A stretch of DNA of 64,000 nt, taken from Planctomycetota bacterium. Its GTDB lineage: Bacteria; Planctomycetota; PLA2; JAEUHO01. The position numbers and the translations under genes are program-made. This document shows positions 36,546-45,053 of this stretch, piece by piece (positions within the stretch are counted from its first letter, which is position 1; every line of letters starts with the position of its first letter). The stretch lies in NCBI GenBank assembly GCA_029259775.1, contig JAJDEN010000040.1:1-64000 (forward strand), given 5' to 3'. A model generated the notes under the pieces. That model saw nothing but the letters and a program-made list of their open reading frames with translations, was not told the origin of the DNA and did no database searches.

Positions 36546-37637
36546 TCACGGCTTGGGCTTGAGGCCCCCGGCCACCAGGACCGCGCGCGTCTTCTTCGGG
36601 TCGTGGTCCTTGGGGCGCACGATGACCTCGATGGCGTTCTCCGCAACGCGCGGCACGACGGACAGGACGCCCTTCTCCGCAAAGGGCCGCCTCAGGTGCC
36701 CGACCACACGCACACCCGTCGGCAGGCTCTCGAAGCGGTAGACGACCGACGCTACGTCGCCCTTCAGCCCCACGTGGGCAAGACGCTCTGGATGCAGCAA
36801 CCAGCGACTCACCCACGCAATGCAACCCGACGCCGTCTCGTCGACATGGCGAACGCCAGGCACCGTCGCCGCGGCCTTGCTCATGGGCCCCTCGCCCCGG
36901 GTGCGCTCGAGCGCGACGCGCACAGGATCGATGACCTCGAGCTCGAGCTTGGCGTCCTTGGCCATCGCCGCGAGCGCCAGCGGCGTCACCGTGCCCGGCG
37001 CCGCCCGCAACTCTACGAATCCACCAGCGTGCAGCACGACGGCGGGCTTGCCCGCGCTCTCTCGCAGCTGCTTCGCGAACACGTCGGCCGTATCTTCCGG
37101 TACGCGGACCAGCGTGCGTTCGCGAGGTGTCGCGTCGCGGGCCTTGATGAGCATCGCGGCCACCTGCGTCGCGTCCGGCGTACCTGTGAGCGGAATGTCT
37201 GCGACACGACGCCCGTCGGCGTCCAGCACGAGCAGGCCGGGGCGCGTCGCCTCGAACGGCCGTAGCAGCAGGTACGCCTCGGGGACCCGGACGAGGACAC
37301 GCACGTAGGACGCCGCCGCGGCCTTGATCTGCGGATCACGGAGAAGGGCGAGGAGCGGACCGCTCCGGAAGTCGACGCTAGCTCATCAGGTCGCGCCGCC
37401 CGAGAGACCGAGCAGCAAGCGCACGTTCTTGGCCTTGGCCTCCTGCGCCGCGGCGGAGATGGCGACGAAGCCTTCGTGCGGCCACGTGAGCGAGGGCGGG
37501 AGCTCGGCCTTGAGCGGCGTGGCCTTGCCAGACGTCGCCTTCGCCGCGGCGCTCTTCTCCTTGGGCACGTCGTCTTCCGCGATGGCCATGGGCGCCAGGA
37601 GCAGCAGAGCGAGCAACAGGGGCAGCGACGTGCGCAT
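36546..37637 (-). CDS. Secreted thioredoxin-like protein with adjacent TGA TGA codons (candidate selenoprotein)
   Basis: The frame runs from ATG 37637 to the stop at 36546, broken only by two adjacent TGA codons at 37388-37386 and 37385-37383 (residues 84 and 85 of 363). Before them: a signal peptide (~1-20), a linker and LTWPHEGFVAISAAAQEAKA then NVRLLLGLSGGAT, a thioredoxin-like first strand. After them: ASVDFRSGPLLALLRDP, a second strand (YVRVLVRVPE) and PGLLVLDADGRRVADIPL, the usual end of the fold. The TGAs thus sit where thioredoxins have their active-site cysteines, giving U-U. The C-terminal part is a further domain I do not recognise. It starts 15 nt after the HMA-thioredoxin gene with AAGGAG upstream, so the two form an operon. 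Confidence 0.75.
37352..37366 (-). other. SECIS-like hairpin after the double TGA
   Basis: Read on the coding strand, GGAGC pairs with GCUCC around a GGUCC loop, within a near-perfect 15-nt palindrome. The loop G lies 22 nt after the second UGA. The E. coli fdhF SECIS has a GGUCU apical loop at about the same distance, so both position and loop sequence agree. Confidence 0.6.
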
Positions 37638-37651
37638 GGGCTCTCCTTGTG

Positions 37652-38380
37652 TCAGCGAGGTGCGTGCTGGGCCAGCAGCGCGAGGAACGCTGCAGCGTCC
37701 ATCGTCCGGTTCTCGCGGGCCAGCACAAGGCCATCGCCCGCCAGCACCCAGATGTCCGGGACCGCAGTCACGCCCAGATCGCCCGCCGACGTCGGATCCT
37801 TCTCGATGTCCACCTTCAGGAGCTCGAACGCGCGTAGCGCTTCTTGCACGCGCGCCTCGCCAAGCACGAGGCGCTCAAAGGCCCGGCACGACGAGCAGAA
37901 AGCCCCGCCGAAGTCGATCACGAGCGGCACGTCACGCGATGTGGCGCGGCGCAGTGCTGCACGCAGCACAGGCGAGGCGGGATCTTCCAGACGCCGAAGC
38001 TCTGCCGCACCGTCGACGGGGGCGTCGATCACGACCGGATCGAAGCCGAGCCCGCGGATCGTCGAGAGCACAACGTCCACCGGCCCGGCCTCGCGCAGCT
38101 CCACGGCAAACGTCTCGGTGGGGATGTCGAACGTGACGCTCGCGACCGAGGGCAGGACGCGCACGGCGTCTACGACCGAGTTCGGTCACCCGAGTCATGT
38201 GATCCCGAGCTTCTGCACCATGCCCTTCACGCGGATGTGCACGTCGGTTCGGGCGACGTGGGTCTCCGCCTCGCCCGAGGTGTCGCCGCAGGCGACCAGG
38301 GAGGCCAGCAGCGCCCCAGAGACGAGTACGGCACCTGCGAAGAACGATCGTTGCCTGCTTCGGATCGACATGTCGGTCAT
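37652..38380 (-). CDS. HMA-thioredoxin lipoprotein with TGA codons at both CXXC positions (candidate UXXU selenoprotein)
   Basis: The frame runs from ATG 38380 to the stop at 37652 with two internal TGA codons, at 38197-38195 (residue 62) and 38188-38186 (residue 65). The leader has lipobox SLVAC (C31). Residues ~46-115 align with a heavy-metal-associated domain: GI-T-U-L-G-U-PNSVVDAVRVLPSV matches GMTCxxC followed by the helix and the LPGV turn. Both TGAs therefore replace the two metal-binding cysteines. A thioredoxin-like domain follows (LVIDFGGAFCSSCRAF, C162 and C165, and AVPDIWVL) with ordinary cysteine codons. If TGA is a stop the gene is cut in the middle of a well-conserved domain. 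An alternative start is ATG 38371. Confidence 0.8.
38156..38170 (-). other. SECIS-like hairpin after the second TGA of the HMA gene
   Basis: On the coding strand GACGC pairs with GCGUC around a CGUGC loop. The loop G is 21 nt after the end of the second UGA. A further 5-bp hairpin (GACCG/CGGUC) overlaps the second UGA and could serve the first one. Confidence 0.5.
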
Positions 38381-38483
38381 GCTACCCGCCACGAGGGGCC
38401 GCCCCTGCCGAAGGCGTCAGCACCCGGGCGCACGGGTACCCTGCGCGACTATCCCTTACATTCCCGTCCCAAGACCGAGATCC

Positions 38484-39857
38484 ATGACAGCATCCGAATC
38501 CGATTCCGAGACCGCCGATACGCCCGTCACCTTCTCCAGCCTCGCGCTGTGTGAGCCCCTCCAGCGCGCGCTCGCCGAGCAAGGCTACGAGACGCCCACA
38601 CCCATCCAGGCGCAGGCGATTCCCTATCTGCTCGATGGCCGCGATCTGTTCGGCATCGCGCAGACGGGCACCGGCAAGACGGCCGCGTTCGCCCTCCCGC
38701 TACTCAACCTGATGAACAAGAACCCGCGGCCCGCGAAGCCGCGACGCCCGCGCGCGCTTGTGCTCACGCCGACGCGTGAGCTCGCCGCCCAGATCGCGGC
38801 AAGCTTCGAAGCCTACGGGCGCCACGTCAACGCCACGCATACGGTCGTCTTCGGCGGTGTAAGCCAGGTGCCGCAAGTGAAGGCCATGCGCCAGGGTGTC
38901 GACGTGCTCGTCGCCACGCCGGGGCGCCTGCTGGACCTCATCGATCAACGCGAGATCGACCTCCGCTTCATCGAGTTCTTCGTGTTGGACGAAGCCGACC
39001 GGATGCTCGACATGGGCTTCGTGCGCGACGTGCGGAAGGTGCTCGACATCATCCCGCCGCGGCGCCAGTCGCTGCTCTTCTCGGCCACCATGCCGGATGA
39101 CATCGTCCAACTTGCCGGCTCGTTCCTCGACGACCCGGTCCGCGTGGAGGTGACGCCGCCCGCCTCCACGGTCGACCGCATCGACCAGCGGGTCCTTTTC
39201 GTCGAGAAGACCGACAAGCGCCGACTGCTCAGCTGGATCCTCGAGGACAAGCGCATCGAGCAGGTGCTCGTCTTCTCCCGCACGAAGCACGGCGCCGACC
39301 GCATCGTGCGCTTCCTCGCACGTGACATGGAGAGCGCGGCTGCCATTCACGGCAACAAGTCGCAGGGCCAACGCGAGCGAGCCCTGAAGGGCTTCCGTGA
39401 CGGCAACACGCGCGTGCTCGTGGCCACCGACATCGCCGCGCGCGGCATCGACGTGCCCGGCATCACGCACGTGATCAACTTCGACCTGCCGAACATCCCG
39501 GACAGCTACGTGCACCGCATCGGCCGCACGGCACGCGCCGGGCGCGACGGCATGGCCATCTCCTTCTGCGACGTCGATGAGCGCGAGTACCTGCGCGACA
39601 TCGAGAGGCTCATCCGCATGAAGCTCGACGTCATCGAGGATCATCCCTTCCCGTCCAACGTCCCGCAGGGCACACGCGCCACGCGCGCGGCTTCGAACCG
39701 CCCGCGCGGCGGCGGTGGTCGCGGCGGCGGAGGCGGACGTCGAGGTGGCGGCGGCGGTGGTCGCGGTCGCAGCGGCGGTGGCTCGGGTCGTGGTGGCGGC
39801 GGTGGTGGTGGTGGGCGTGGTCGCGGCCGAAGCAGTGGCGGGGCGCGCGGTCGTTAG
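38484..39857 (+). CDS. rhlE: DEAD-box ATP-dependent RNA helicase RhlE
   Basis: The 457-residue helicase has Q-motif TPTPIQ, AQTGTGKT, PTRELA, ATPGR, a canonical DEAD box (VLDEADRMLDMGF), SAT and HRIGRTARAG. After the core (~residue 385) comes a basic tail and an ~65-residue stretch made almost only of Gly, Arg and Ser (RGG repeats), which binds RNA and can promote phase separation in related proteins. It resembles RhlE more than the helicase at 1714-3147. It is divergent from the candidate selenoprotein operon (103 bp between starts). Confidence 0.94.
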   Translation: MTASESDSETADTPVTFSSLALCEPLQRALAEQGYETPTPIQAQAIPYLLDGRDLFGIAQTGTGKTAAFALPLLNLMNKNPRPAKPRRPRALVLTPTRELAAQIAASFEAYGRHVNATHTVVFGGVSQVPQVKAMRQGVDVLVATPGRLLDLIDQREIDLRFIEFFVLDEADRMLDMGFVRDVRKVLDIIPPRRQSLLFSATMPDDIVQLAGSFLDDPVRVEVTPPASTVDRIDQRVLFVEKTDKRRLLSWILEDKRIEQVLVFSRTKHGADRIVRFLARDMESAAAIHGNKSQGQRERALKGFRDGNTRVLVATDIAARGIDVPGITHVINFDLPNIPDSYVHRIGRTARAGRDGMAISFCDVDEREYLRDIERLIRMKLDVIEDHPFPSNVPQGTRATRAASNRPRGGGGRGGGGGRRGGGGGGRGRSGGGSGRGGGGGGGGRGRGRSSGGARGR

Positions 39858-39874
39858 ATCCGCCCGCTCGACAG

Positions 39875-40351
39875 CTAGTTGTCGAGCATGCCGTGACAAC
39901 ACTTCTTGTACTTGCGGCCGCTGCCGCAGGGGCACGGGTCGTTGCGGCCCAGCTTCGTCGCTTGCGACCGGATCGTCTGGCCCTGGCCTTGCGCCGCCGC
40001 GACGAACGCCGTCTTCAGCGCCTTGACGTAGAGGCCAAGCGTCCGGCCTCCGCTCAGTCGACCCTGGGCCTCCATCTCCCCCAGGAACGAGGCGCAGAGT
40101 GCTGGCACGTCCGCCCGCGCAGAGCCTGCCATCTCGAGGCGCGCCACATGTTCGAGCAAGGCGGGACGCAGATCGGATTCCTCGACGTCGGGGGGCATGA
40201 CGTCGCGCTCGGCGCAGGCGCCGCCCAGGAATGCGCCGAGCACCTCCGGCGCGTACTCGCGCACGAGGGACGGATGATCGCGAAAGGCCGAGGACTCGCA
40301 GAAGTCCCCCACCCAGAGCGCGATCTGTTCCTGACGCTGTGTGTCGCTCAT
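39875..40351 (-). CDS. SEC-C motif protein
   Basis: The 158-residue protein ends with the zinc-binding SEC-C motif ([22 protein letters not shown]), as in the SecA C-terminus. The N-terminal ~125 residues are helical and not recognised. Stand-alone SEC-C proteins are widespread and may bind ribosomes or SecB-like partners; the role here is not known. Convergent with rhlE. Confidence 0.85.
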   Translation of the reverse strand: MSDTQRQEQIALWVGDFCESSAFRDHPSLVREYAPEVLGAFLGGACAERDVMPPDVEESDLRPALLEHVARLEMAGSARADVPALCASFLGEMEAQGRLSGGRTLGLYVKALKTAFVAAAQGQGQTIRSQATKLGRNDPCPCGSGRKYKKCCHGMLDN

Positions 40352-40420
40352 GCAAGCAGCCTACACAGCGCCCTCGCTCGCGCCTGTAGGATCCAGGGAC
40401 GCTCCCAGGGGTGATCCTCG

Positions 40421-41560
40421 ATGTCCGACCTCACACGCCGTGACGTGCTGAAGGCCTCCACGTTGCCGCTCGCCGCGGCGGCGGGCATCCCGCTTCTCGC
40501 AGCAGGTGCCTCGGCCGAAGAAGGCATCGCCGCAGATCCTGCCAAGACGAAGTTGATGGCGCTGCTGCGGAACAACCAGACCTACGACTGGCAACATGGC
40601 TTCGGCACCCGCATGAACCACAACGCGATGGTGCTCGTGGCCCTCTATCGTCTTGGCGCGACAGCCAAGCGATTGCAGAGCTACTACGACGGCCTGAACA
40701 GGCCGCGCTTCAGCATCGCGCGCGGACAACGCGCGACGAAGATCACCGCATCGAACTGGACGAGCGCCCTGGGGCGGAGCGACTCGGTCCACGCCTACAT
40801 CCGCTACTTCCGTGCGCGCGCCAAGGCCGACGGCGTCCAGGCGACGCTGAAGGCGCACACGCCGCGGTTGGTCCAAGGGGCCGCCGCCGCCGCCTTCCAT
40901 CCGCTCATCAAGCTCGGCTCCGGTCTGGACATCGCCGACACGGAGGAGATCGCGCTGGCGCTCGCGAACTGGGCGACGTCGTACGAGGCCGTGCCCGCCC
41001 ACGACCCGAAGCACGAGGCGATCGGGTTTCCCGAGTTTGTCGCGTCGCTCGCCAACGACGAGACGCTGCGAAAGATCCGCGGCGGCAGCGGCAACATCGT
41101 CCAGCGCATGCGGCTCTACTACCGCAGCCCCGCGTTCCGCGCACGGCTGCGACCGATCAAGATCGATTCGAAGAAGCCCCTCCACGTAGTCGCCGACACC
41201 ATCCGAAGCGCGTTCACGAAGCATCAGCACTTCACCTTGCTGCACGGGCTCACGAGCACGCACGCCATGCGCGCCGTGCTCCCCTATCTCGGCAGGCCAG
41301 AGAAGCCCTTGACCGCGTTCTGCCATGCGCTGGGTGCGGCTTGGCTCACGGCTGTCGTCCTGGCGCGCCGCGATTCGAAGCGGCCGCTGCCGAGCCGTCA
41401 TCCGGTGGAAGCGGTCCTCAAGAAGCGCGGCGCCGCCTCGAGCAACAACCATGTCATCAAGGTCACGTGGTCTTGCCTCGAGGAGTTCCGCGCGTACGGC
41501 CAGGAGGACTACCTCCTCCTCGCCGCCCGCGACCAGGCTTCCCCGGCACGATTCTCCTAG
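40421..41560 (+). CDS. Tat-exported questin-oxidase-like protein
   Basis: The 379-residue protein has a twin-arginine signal (LTRRDVLKASTLPLAAAAG). The mature part fits the questin oxidase-like family: histidine-rich helices such as NHNAMVLVALYRLGATAKRL early on and HFTLLHGLTSTHAMRAVLPY later. In fungi, questin oxidase opens an anthraquinone ring; bacterial homologues have no assigned substrate. Tat export suggests a folded, perhaps cofactor-bound, periplasmic oxidase. Confidence 0.8.
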   Translation: MSDLTRRDVLKASTLPLAAAAGIPLLAAGASAEEGIAADPAKTKLMALLRNNQTYDWQHGFGTRMNHNAMVLVALYRLGATAKRLQSYYDGLNRPRFSIARGQRATKITASNWTSALGRSDSVHAYIRYFRARAKADGVQATLKAHTPRLVQGAAAAAFHPLIKLGSGLDIADTEEIALALANWATSYEAVPAHDPKHEAIGFPEFVASLANDETLRKIRGGSGNIVQRMRLYYRSPAFRARLRPIKIDSKKPLHVVADTIRSAFTKHQHFTLLHGLTSTHAMRAVLPYLGRPEKPLTAFCHALGAAWLTAVVLARRDSKRPLPSRHPVEAVLKKRGAASSNNHVIKVTWSCLEEFRAYGQEDYLLLAARDQASPARFS

Positions 41561-41650
41561 GGCACCATCGACGGCGTGACGCGTCGACTCCCTTGGGCCC
41601 CCGGGCTACCCTTCCGCCTGCCCCCGCCCCGCGCCTGACGAGGAGACGAG

Positions 41651-42256
41651 ATGGACACCTTCGACGCGATCTACGCACGCCGAGCCGTGAAGCACTTCGA
41701 CCCGGAGCATCGGCTGTCCGCCGAGGAGACGCAGAAGCTGCTCGAAGCCACGATCCAGTCGCCCACGAGCTTCAACATCCAGCACTGGCGCTTCGTGGTC
41801 GTCTCCGACCCCGCCCTCCGCGCCGAGATCCGCGCGGCCGGCAACGACCAGGCCCAGATCACCGACGCCTCGATGCTCGTGCTGTGTACGGCCGACGTGA
41901 AGGCCTGGGAGAAGTCGCCCGGGCGCTACTGGGTGAACGCGCCCCAGGAGGTCGCTGACCTGCTCGTCGGATGGATGGGCCCCTTCCACGAGGGAGACGA
42001 TCAGCTTCAGCGCGACGAGGCGATGCGCTCCATCGGCATCGCCATGCAGACGCTCATGCTCTCGGCCACGGCCATGGGCTACCAGTCGTGCCCGATGATC
42101 GGCTTCGACCGGGACGCCGTCTCCAAGCTCGTCGGCCTGCCCGGAGACCACGTGTGCGGTCCCCTCGTCGCCATCGGCAAGGGCACGAAGGATTCGTGGC
42201 CGAAGCCCGGCCAGCTGCCGCTCGACGAGGTCGTCATCGAGAATCGGTTCGCCTAG
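41651..42256 (+). CDS. Nitroreductase family protein
   Basis: The 201-residue FMN oxidoreductase has the family start (AIYARRAVKHFDPEHRLS), SPTSFNIQHWRFVVV for FMN binding, and GYQSCPMIGFD, typical of NfnB/YodC-like nitroreductases. It uses NAD(P)H to reduce quinones or nitro compounds. GGAGACGAG precedes the ATG. The next gene is a tautomerase, separated by a 175-bp spacer. Confidence 0.92.
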   Translation: MDTFDAIYARRAVKHFDPEHRLSAEETQKLLEATIQSPTSFNIQHWRFVVVSDPALRAEIRAAGNDQAQITDASMLVLCTADVKAWEKSPGRYWVNAPQEVADLLVGWMGPFHEGDDQLQRDEAMRSIGIAMQTLMLSATAMGYQSCPMIGFDRDAVSKLVGLPGDHVCGPLVAIGKGTKDSWPKPGQLPLDEVVIENRFA

Positions 42257-42257
42257 A

Positions 42258-42430
42258 CTCTGTCTGAGAACGCTACGTGGCGAGCCGGACGAGACCGAAG
42301 CGAGTTGGTGCCAGGACGAGGATTTGGCCGGAGGCGTGCTTCCTGCACGTTGAGGACCGCAATCCGAGTTCGGGCCCAGCGTAGCGAGTGGATCGTTCGG
42401 CGCAGCCGGAGGGCTTCTCAGGGAGAGCCG
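42258..42430. repeat. Spacer bounded by short inverted repeats
   Basis: The spacer between nitroreductase and tautomerase genes is bounded by CTCTGTCTGAGAA (from 42258) and TTCTCAGGGAGAG (near 42416-42428), which match as inverted repeats at 11 of 13 positions. Inside are short blocks such as GCGAGCC and AGCGAGT but no ORF. It may be a small non-autonomous element or a structured RNA region; only the ends support this. Confidence 0.4.
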
Positions 42431-42431
42431 A

Positions 42432-42635
42432 GTGCCGTACGTGAACATCCAGATTACGGAAGGCGCCACGCGCGAGCAGAAGGCCCAGTTGGTGAAGGAC
42501 GCAACCGACTCCCTCGTTCGCGTTCTCGGCAAGAAGCCCGACCACATCCACGTGGTGCTCCAGGAGATCGCGGAGGAGAACTGGGGCTTCGAGGGACTGC
42601 TCACGGACGAGTGGAAGAAGCGCCGGTCCTCCTGA
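42432..42635 (+). CDS. 4-oxalocrotonate tautomerase family protein
   Basis: The 67-residue product starts with GTG-Pro-Tyr, so after Met removal Pro1 is the catalytic base as in 4-oxalocrotonate tautomerase. PYVNIQITEGATREQKAQLV and the later HIHVVLQEI region match. The small length is normal, as the enzyme works as a hexamer. The substrate is unknown. GGGAG lies 8 nt before the start. Confidence 0.9.
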   Translation: MPYVNIQITEGATREQKAQLVKDATDSLVRVLGKKPDHIHVVLQEIAEENWGFEGLLTDEWKKRRSS

Positions 42636-42764
42636 AAACGACCGCGGGACCGGGACTCTCGGACCTGCTGCCCCGGATTACGACACACCCCCCGATCGTC
42701 TGGTTTCATGCCAAGCGGCATGGGCATGCCGTGAGATCGACGGGACAGAGTGGGGTGCGGCGAA

Positions 42765-43469
42765 ATGGTGATGGTGGTTGGTGTAGATGGGTGTCCGCAC
42801 GGATGGCTCTGCCTGCGGCTCGACACGGAGACCGGCGCGCTCACGCATACAGTGCACGCGTCGGCCCAGGCTCTCCTCACGGAGGAGCCTCGTCCGGCCG
42901 CGATGGCCATCGACATGCCGATCGGCCTGCCCGCCGCAGGCAGCCGTGCGTGCGACCTCGAGGCACGCAAGCTGCTGAGCGGCCCCCGCAAGAGCAGCGT
43001 GTTCCCGGCACCCATCCGACCCGCCATCCACGCGCCGACGCACGATCTGGCGTCCGAGATCACGCACCAGGTGGACGGCCGCCGCGTATCGGCGCAGGCC
43101 TACGGGCTCTTCCACAAGATCGGGCGCCTCGACGCCCGCCTCACGCCCGAGCACCAAGCATGGGTCCACGAGGTGCATCCCGAAGTCAGCTTCTGGGCTT
43201 GGAATGGCGGCTTGCCCCTGCTCGACGGCAAGAAGACGCGCCCGGGACGGGCGGAGCGGCGCGCCCTGATCGACGCGCACTTCGGCCGTGACGCGCGCAA
43301 GGCCGTCCGCGACGCCTACCTCGTCCGCGCCGTCAGCCACGACGACATCCATGACGCCTTCGCTGCCCTGTGGACCAGCCGGCGCCTGCTCGCTGGCACC
43401 GCTCGGCGGGTTCCGACGACGCCGGCCCCGCTCGACGACACGGGCCTGCGCATGGAGATCTGGTACTAG
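42765..43469 (+). CDS. DUF429 family protein
   Basis: The 234-residue protein has the DUF429 pattern: VVGVDGCPHGWLCLRL at the start, MAIDMPIGLP, RKSSVFPAP and HEVHPEVSFWAWNGG, then HDDIHDAFAALWTSRR at the end. The fold is RNase H-like with conserved acidic residues, suggesting a nuclease, but no activity is known to me. The start may be ATG 42765, ATG 42771 or GTG 42750. Confidence 0.87.
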   Translation: MVMVVGVDGCPHGWLCLRLDTETGALTHTVHASAQALLTEEPRPAAMAIDMPIGLPAAGSRACDLEARKLLSGPRKSSVFPAPIRPAIHAPTHDLASEITHQVDGRRVSAQAYGLFHKIGRLDARLTPEHQAWVHEVHPEVSFWAWNGGLPLLDGKKTRPGRAERRALIDAHFGRDARKAVRDAYLVRAVSHDDIHDAFAALWTSRRLLAGTARRVPTTPAPLDDTGLRMEIWY

Positions 43470-43579
43470 GCTCCTGAAGAGCCCCCCCCTCACCAGGCTA
43501 GAATGGCGCGTGCGGAGGCCGCACCGACCTGCTTCCACCGTACGGCGTCAATCAGGCGCCGAGAGAGAAGCAGGTACAC

Positions 43580-43867
43580 ATGAAGATCCCGATGCCTCCC
43601 ACCGGTGGCCAGGGCGGACACTACGGCCGAGGTTCCCAAGGCCGGACGCGCATCTTCGACAACAGGCAGCGCGCTTCGATCGAGGGCAAGCCAGTCCCGA
43701 AGCGCTTCAGGAGGCTCCGCCTGCGCAAGCGCAAGCGCTCCCGTATGGGACACGAGCATCCGCTGATGTTCGTGTTCGTGCTCGTCGTGGTCGGGATCCT
43801 GGCCATCCCGCTCGCAGGTATTGCCTGGGGCATCGTGAAGCACGTGTTCACGTCCGTCTTCTCGTAG
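43580..43867 (+). CDS. Small membrane protein with basic N-terminus
   Basis: The 95-residue protein begins with a Gly/Pro-rich segment, then a very basic stretch (KPVPKRFRRLRLRKRKRSR) and one transmembrane helix (~residues 63-85). The basic segment before the helix predicts a cytoplasmic N-terminus. AGCAGG precedes the ATG. Function unknown. Confidence 0.7.
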   Translation: MKIPMPPTGGQGGHYGRGSQGRTRIFDNRQRASIEGKPVPKRFRRLRLRKRKRSRMGHEHPLMFVFVLVVVGILAIPLAGIAWGIVKHVFTSVFS

Positions 43868-43900
43868 CCAGGCCCGCCGGTCCCGCAGCGACGTCTCGGC

Positions 43901-44431
43901 TCACTTCGCGCCGCGGAGTCCGTCCAGGATCTCGGCGATGCGGTCCTGGATCTCCGGTGAGGCCTTCACCACCAAGACCGTCTCGCCCTGGATGCGGATC
44001 AAGGTGTCCTCGGCCATCTCGGCACCGAGACCGTCGATGACGCGAGCCCTGATCGCCTGCGCCGTGTGCTGCGTGGCCAGGTCCTGGATCGCGTGGATCT
44101 GCACGACGAGGCCGCTCGCTACCGCCTTCGCAGGGTCAGGCGGCAACCGCGCGTCCTCGGCCTCCTGCTCGCGCAGGGCGCGCCGGATGCCGCTCAGGTG
44201 CTTGTCGATCGCCTTCAGCCGTTCTCGGCTGGCGCGAACCACGAGGATCCCGTTCGTGATGGGCAGGTCCTTCGTGTCGTAGTAGCGCAGGCGCCGCGGT
44301 GCAGGTTCGGTCGGCGTGGCCACGGGCGCGGCCGGCTCGACGACCCGTGTCGCCGGCCTCGCCCGACGCGCGGTTTGACACGCCGAGAGCAGCAGGGCGC
44401 CCAGCACGAGCGCGATGAGAGACGTTCGCAT
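43901..44431 (-). CDS. Lipoprotein with short repeat-type domain
   Basis: The 176-residue protein has a lipoprotein leader with lipobox LLSAC (C18), a Pro/Ala linker, and a domain with TLIRIQGETVLVVKASPEIQDRIAEILDGLR, which resembles the N-terminal secretin-like (STN/N0-N1) repeats of type II/III secretion proteins. It is too short to be a secretin. GAGGAGG lies 5 nt before the ATG. Function unknown. Confidence 0.75.
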   Translation of the reverse strand: MRTSLIALVLGALLLSACQTARRARPATRVVEPAAPVATPTEPAPRRLRYYDTKDLPITNGILVVRASRERLKAIDKHLSGIRRALREQEAEDARLPPDPAKAVASGLVVQIHAIQDLATQHTAQAIRARVIDGLGAEMAEDTLIRIQGETVLVVKASPEIQDRIAEILDGLRGAK

Positions 44432-44496
44432 GCGATCCTCCTCGAGCACGAAGCATAGCGGAGCCCCGTCACGCAACGGCCACCGAGATGGACTGC

Positions 44497-44958
44497 CTAG
44501 CGGGCGGCGCGCGTCAGCTGCAGCGTGTGCCGGATCGGGTGCATGACGGCATGCTCGAGCATCGCGTCGATGCAGTACGTAACGCCCCAAGAGGAGTCGA
44601 ACGTGGCCCGGTCGGCGGTCTTCTCGTCGAGTCCATGCAGCGGACCATCCCAGCCCGCAAGCAGATGGTCGACGTAGGCGCCGAGACGGTCCTCGACGTC
44701 GTCCGGTACGGGATCGATCGAGGGCGCAGGCAGCTCGAGGTTCTTGCAGATCCACACCATGTAGCCGCGTGCAGCACCGAGGACGTGCCGCAGCATGGCG
44801 GTCAGCGATGTGACGTCCGGGTCCGCCGACCCAGGGAGCTGGGTCCCAGCGGCTACGGCGTGCGTCCATGTGTGTACGAAGTGCCTCAGGTGCTCGTCGT
44901 GCAGTTCCACAAGCGCGCGCGCGCCGCCGTAGGCGTAGGCCTGTTCGTTGATCGGCAT
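44497..44958 (-). CDS. DinB-like four-helix-bundle protein
   Basis: The 153-residue protein fits the DinB/YfiT-like superfamily: helices with HDEHLRHFVH, the AMLRHVLGAARGYMVWICKN stretch and HAVMHPIRHTLQL near the end; the spaced histidines are the expected metal ligands. Such proteins often act as thiol-dependent transferases. It is unlike the two close DinB paralogues at 47786 and 56225. Confidence 0.75.
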   Translation of the reverse strand: MPINEQAYAYGGARALVELHDEHLRHFVHTWTHAVAAGTQLPGSADPDVTSLTAMLRHVLGAARGYMVWICKNLELPAPSIDPVPDDVEDRLGAYVDHLLAGWDGPLHGLDEKTADRATFDSSWGVTYCIDAMLEHAVMHPIRHTLQLTRAAR

Positions 44959-45053
44959 GGTCTTCAGTCCAGGGTTCGGGAAGAGCGAGGGGGCCAGGGT
45001 ACAGACGCATGCCCTTGACGTAGGCTGCCCGTCCCTCGCCCCGGGAGCACGCC

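Noticed and set aside
39695..39857. Tandem GGC-rich repeat
   Set aside because: It is the coding sequence of the Gly/Arg tail of the RhlE helicase, so the repeat is at protein level and not a DNA element.
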